This document shows positions 40,676-41,481 of a DNA stretch of 41,481 nt, one piece after another. Below the pieces are notes generated by a model. The model did no database searches, was not told the origin of the DNA, and saw only the letters and a list, made by a program, of their open reading frames with translations. Source of the stretch: CAZPKH01 sp964407165 (lineage in GTDB: Bacteria > Bacteroidota > Bacteroidia > Bacteroidales > Muribaculaceae). Position 1 is the stretch's first letter; the number at the start of each line of letters is the position of its first letter. The stretch is from NCBI GenBank assembly GCA_964407165.1, contig CAYOUJ010000016.1, forward strand, positions 1-41,481, given 5' to 3'. The translations under genes and the position numbers were made by a program.

Positions 40676-40700
40676 GGCGACGCGGGGGCGCGTCGTCTCC
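40676..40700 (-). repeat. stem variant of the GC element, opposite orientation
   Basis: GGCGACGCGGGGGCGCGTCG then TCTCC. It is the reverse-orientation counterpart of the variant at 40591-40615, with arms GCGACGC and GCGTCGT. Confidence 0.65.
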
Positions 40701-40726
40701 TAAGGCTGACGACGTGGGGCGGGGAG

Positions 40727-40754
40727 GCGGGGCGCGGGGGCGCCGTCCCGCTCC
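40727..40754 (-). repeat. 28-bp GC hairpin element in the mosaic (second)
   Basis: GCGGGGCGCGGGGGCGCC followed by GTCCCGCTCC, two mismatches to the reverse consensus. Confidence 0.85.
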
Positions 40755-40845
40755 ATAGCTTGCGGCCAAGGCCGGGAAGGTGCGGCCGGAACGGCCGCCC
40801 TCCCGATTTGCGGGCGACGTGGGGCGGGTAGACACCCCTTGTGGC

Positions 40846-40876
40846 GTGCGGCCGGGACGGCCGCCCTCCGTAGTTG
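40846..40876 (-). repeat. 31-bp second-family repeat, reverse copy
   Basis: The exact reverse complement of the copies at 38837-38867 and 40409-40439. Confidence 0.9.
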
Positions 40877-40892
40877 ACGCCGTGACCGCCCG

Positions 40893-40918
40893 TTATCCGA
40901 TTACCCGATTATCCGATT
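40893..40918. repeat. 8-bp tandem repeat TTATCCGA/TTACCCGA
   Basis: TTATCCGA, TTACCCGA, TTATCCGA and a final TT in direct succession, about 35 bp beyond the stop codon of the FGE-like gene. ATTATCCGATTA also occurs once at about 3963-3974 next to the YitT promoter. Confidence 0.7.
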
Positions 40919-40954
40919 CAATCTCCTGATTTACTTTCCCTCCCTTAACGAGAA

Positions 40955-41481
40955 CTAAAGGGCCAGGCGCAGGCCAAGGCCGTGGTGGCGGTTCGTCGGC
41001 GCGTAGCTGCTGCGGCACGAGACGCGGCTACTCCGCGCGTCGTTGAAACAGCTCCCTCCGCGAATCACGCGGCTAGACCCGGAGGACGGCCCCGTAGGAT
41101 TGGTCTGCGACGAGGAGCTATAGGCCCCGAACCAATCACCGCACCACTCCCAGACATTGCCGCTCATGTCGTACAGCCCAAGCGAGTTCGGACTCTTGGT
41201 CATCACGTTATGGGTGCCACCACCGCTGTTGCCATCCCACCACGCCACGCTGTTGAGGTCGTTGGAGCCGCTGTAAAGTTTGTCGTTGCCATCCCGTCCC
41301 TCGCGGGCGGCGAACTCCCACTGCGCCTCTGTCGGCAGACGGAAAGAAGCGCCCGTCGCAGCGTTCAGCTTGGAGATGAACTCCTGGCAGTCGTCCCACG
41401 TAACCTGCTCCACCGGCAGGTTGTCTCCCTTCCAGTAGCTCGGGTTGCTTCCCATCACCGCCGTCCACAGCCACTGCGGCA
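40955..41481 (-). CDS. formylglycine-generating enzyme (FGE/SUMF1) family protein, cut by the window edge
   Basis: The frame is open to the right edge; 175 residues of the C-terminal part are present, beginning PQWLWTAVMGSNPSYWKGDN. The family motifs are clear: LPVEQVTWDDCQEFISKLN, FRLPTEAQWEFAAREG, SGNVWEWCGDWF and RVIRGGSCFNDARSSRVSCR. This is the canonical pattern of bacterial FGE-sulfatase-domain proteins, far better preserved than in the operon protein at 29358. Whether the copper-binding catalytic cysteines are present is doubtful, since only the Cys in VSCRSS aligns near that region. The N terminus, and any lipoprotein signal, lies outside the window. Confidence 0.9.
   Translation of the reverse strand, partial: PQWLWTAVMGSNPSYWKGDNLPVEQVTWDDCQEFISKLNAATGASFRLPTEAQWEFAAREGRDGNDKLYSGSNDLNSVAWWDGNSGGGTHNVMTKSPNSLGLYDMSGNVWEWCGDWFGAYSSSSQTNPTGPSSGSSRVIRGGSCFNDARSSRVSCRSSYAPTNRHHGLGLRLAL

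Larger units (their letters stand above)
40398..40954. repeat. intergenic mosaic of at least three short repeat families
   Basis: This 557-bp gap contains no gene that I can support. It holds the 31-bp family at 40409-40439, 40780-40803 and 40846-40876; GTGTCTACCCGCCCCAC at 40450-40466, 40627-40643 and reversed 40819-40835, plus three half-copies GTGGGGCGGGG preceded by GAC or GCC; the 28-bp element at 40550-40577 and 40727-40754 with stem variants at 40591-40615 and 40676-40700; and an 8-bp tandem array at 40893-40918. Confidence 0.88.

Noticed and set aside
40442..40870. Small proteins in the mosaic region, since long frames are open there
   Set aside because: The frames are open only because the GC-rich repeats lack stop codons; their translations are repeat peptides with no start signals.

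Overview
The window suggests a GC-rich member of the Bacteroidales (phylum Bacteroidota), plausibly a gut Muribaculaceae-type genome. Evidence: -7 boxes of the form TAnnTTTG in front of several genes, a secreted peptidase with a C-terminal tail resembling a T9SS sorting domain, TPR, YitT, M49 peptidase and FGE-like families common in this order, and a Bacteroidetes-style aryl polyene locus. The taxonomic call is inference from gene content, not from a marker gene.

Layout. 75-5622 holds a TPR protein, a zinc-ribbon membrane protein, a YitT-family membrane protein, a large nested inverted repeat, an uncharacterised ORF with a damaged 5' end, and an outer-membrane beta-barrel protein. 5008-11541 (minus strand) is a compact run dxr - rseP - rlmI - M49 peptidase - OMP. 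11618-34497 (minus strand) is one 24-gene transcription unit whose genes overlap or lie within 29 bp of each other. It is an aryl polyene (APE)/flexirubin-like type II fatty acid/polyketide cluster with three ketosynthases, three acyl carrier proteins, one ketoreductase, two hotdog dehydratase-like proteins, one thioesterase, an AMP ligase, an O-methyltransferase, an FAD oxidoreductase of the phytoene-desaturase type, a glycosyltransferase-acyltransferase fusion, a lipid A-type acyltransferase, an MMPL exporter-acyltransferase fusion, a LolA-like carrier, a small DMT transporter, two secreted esterases and several secreted proteins of unknown function. From family knowledge the ACP/KS/KR/DH set would extend an aryl starter into a conjugated polyene, the methyltransferase, glycosyl- and acyltransferases would decorate it and attach it to a lipid, and the MMPL/LolA-like proteins would move it to the outer membrane. 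No aromatic ammonia lyase, DarA/DarB or phosphopantetheinyl transferase is visible here.

35031-41481 holds an HsdR-N-like protein, holA (plus strand), a subtilisin-like secreted peptidase, an alpha/beta hydrolase, a repeat-mosaic region and the 3' part of an FGE-like gene cut by the window edge.

The most striking feature is a roughly 28-bp GC-rich hairpin element (arms GCGGGGC/GCCCCGC, one end carrying GGA) present in about 20 full, variant or degenerate copies. It occurs immediately after stop codons, in tandem arrays with 33-bp and 44-bp periods, in an intergenic mosaic with two other short repeats, and also inside four protein-coding genes (both large APE ketosynthases, the subtilisin and the alpha/beta hydrolase), where it keeps the reading frame and encodes Gly/Ala/Pro/Arg-rich loop peptides. 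The consensus has no stop codon in any of its six frames. This resembles the idea of the protein-coding palindromic elements of Rickettsia, but I do not recognise this family.
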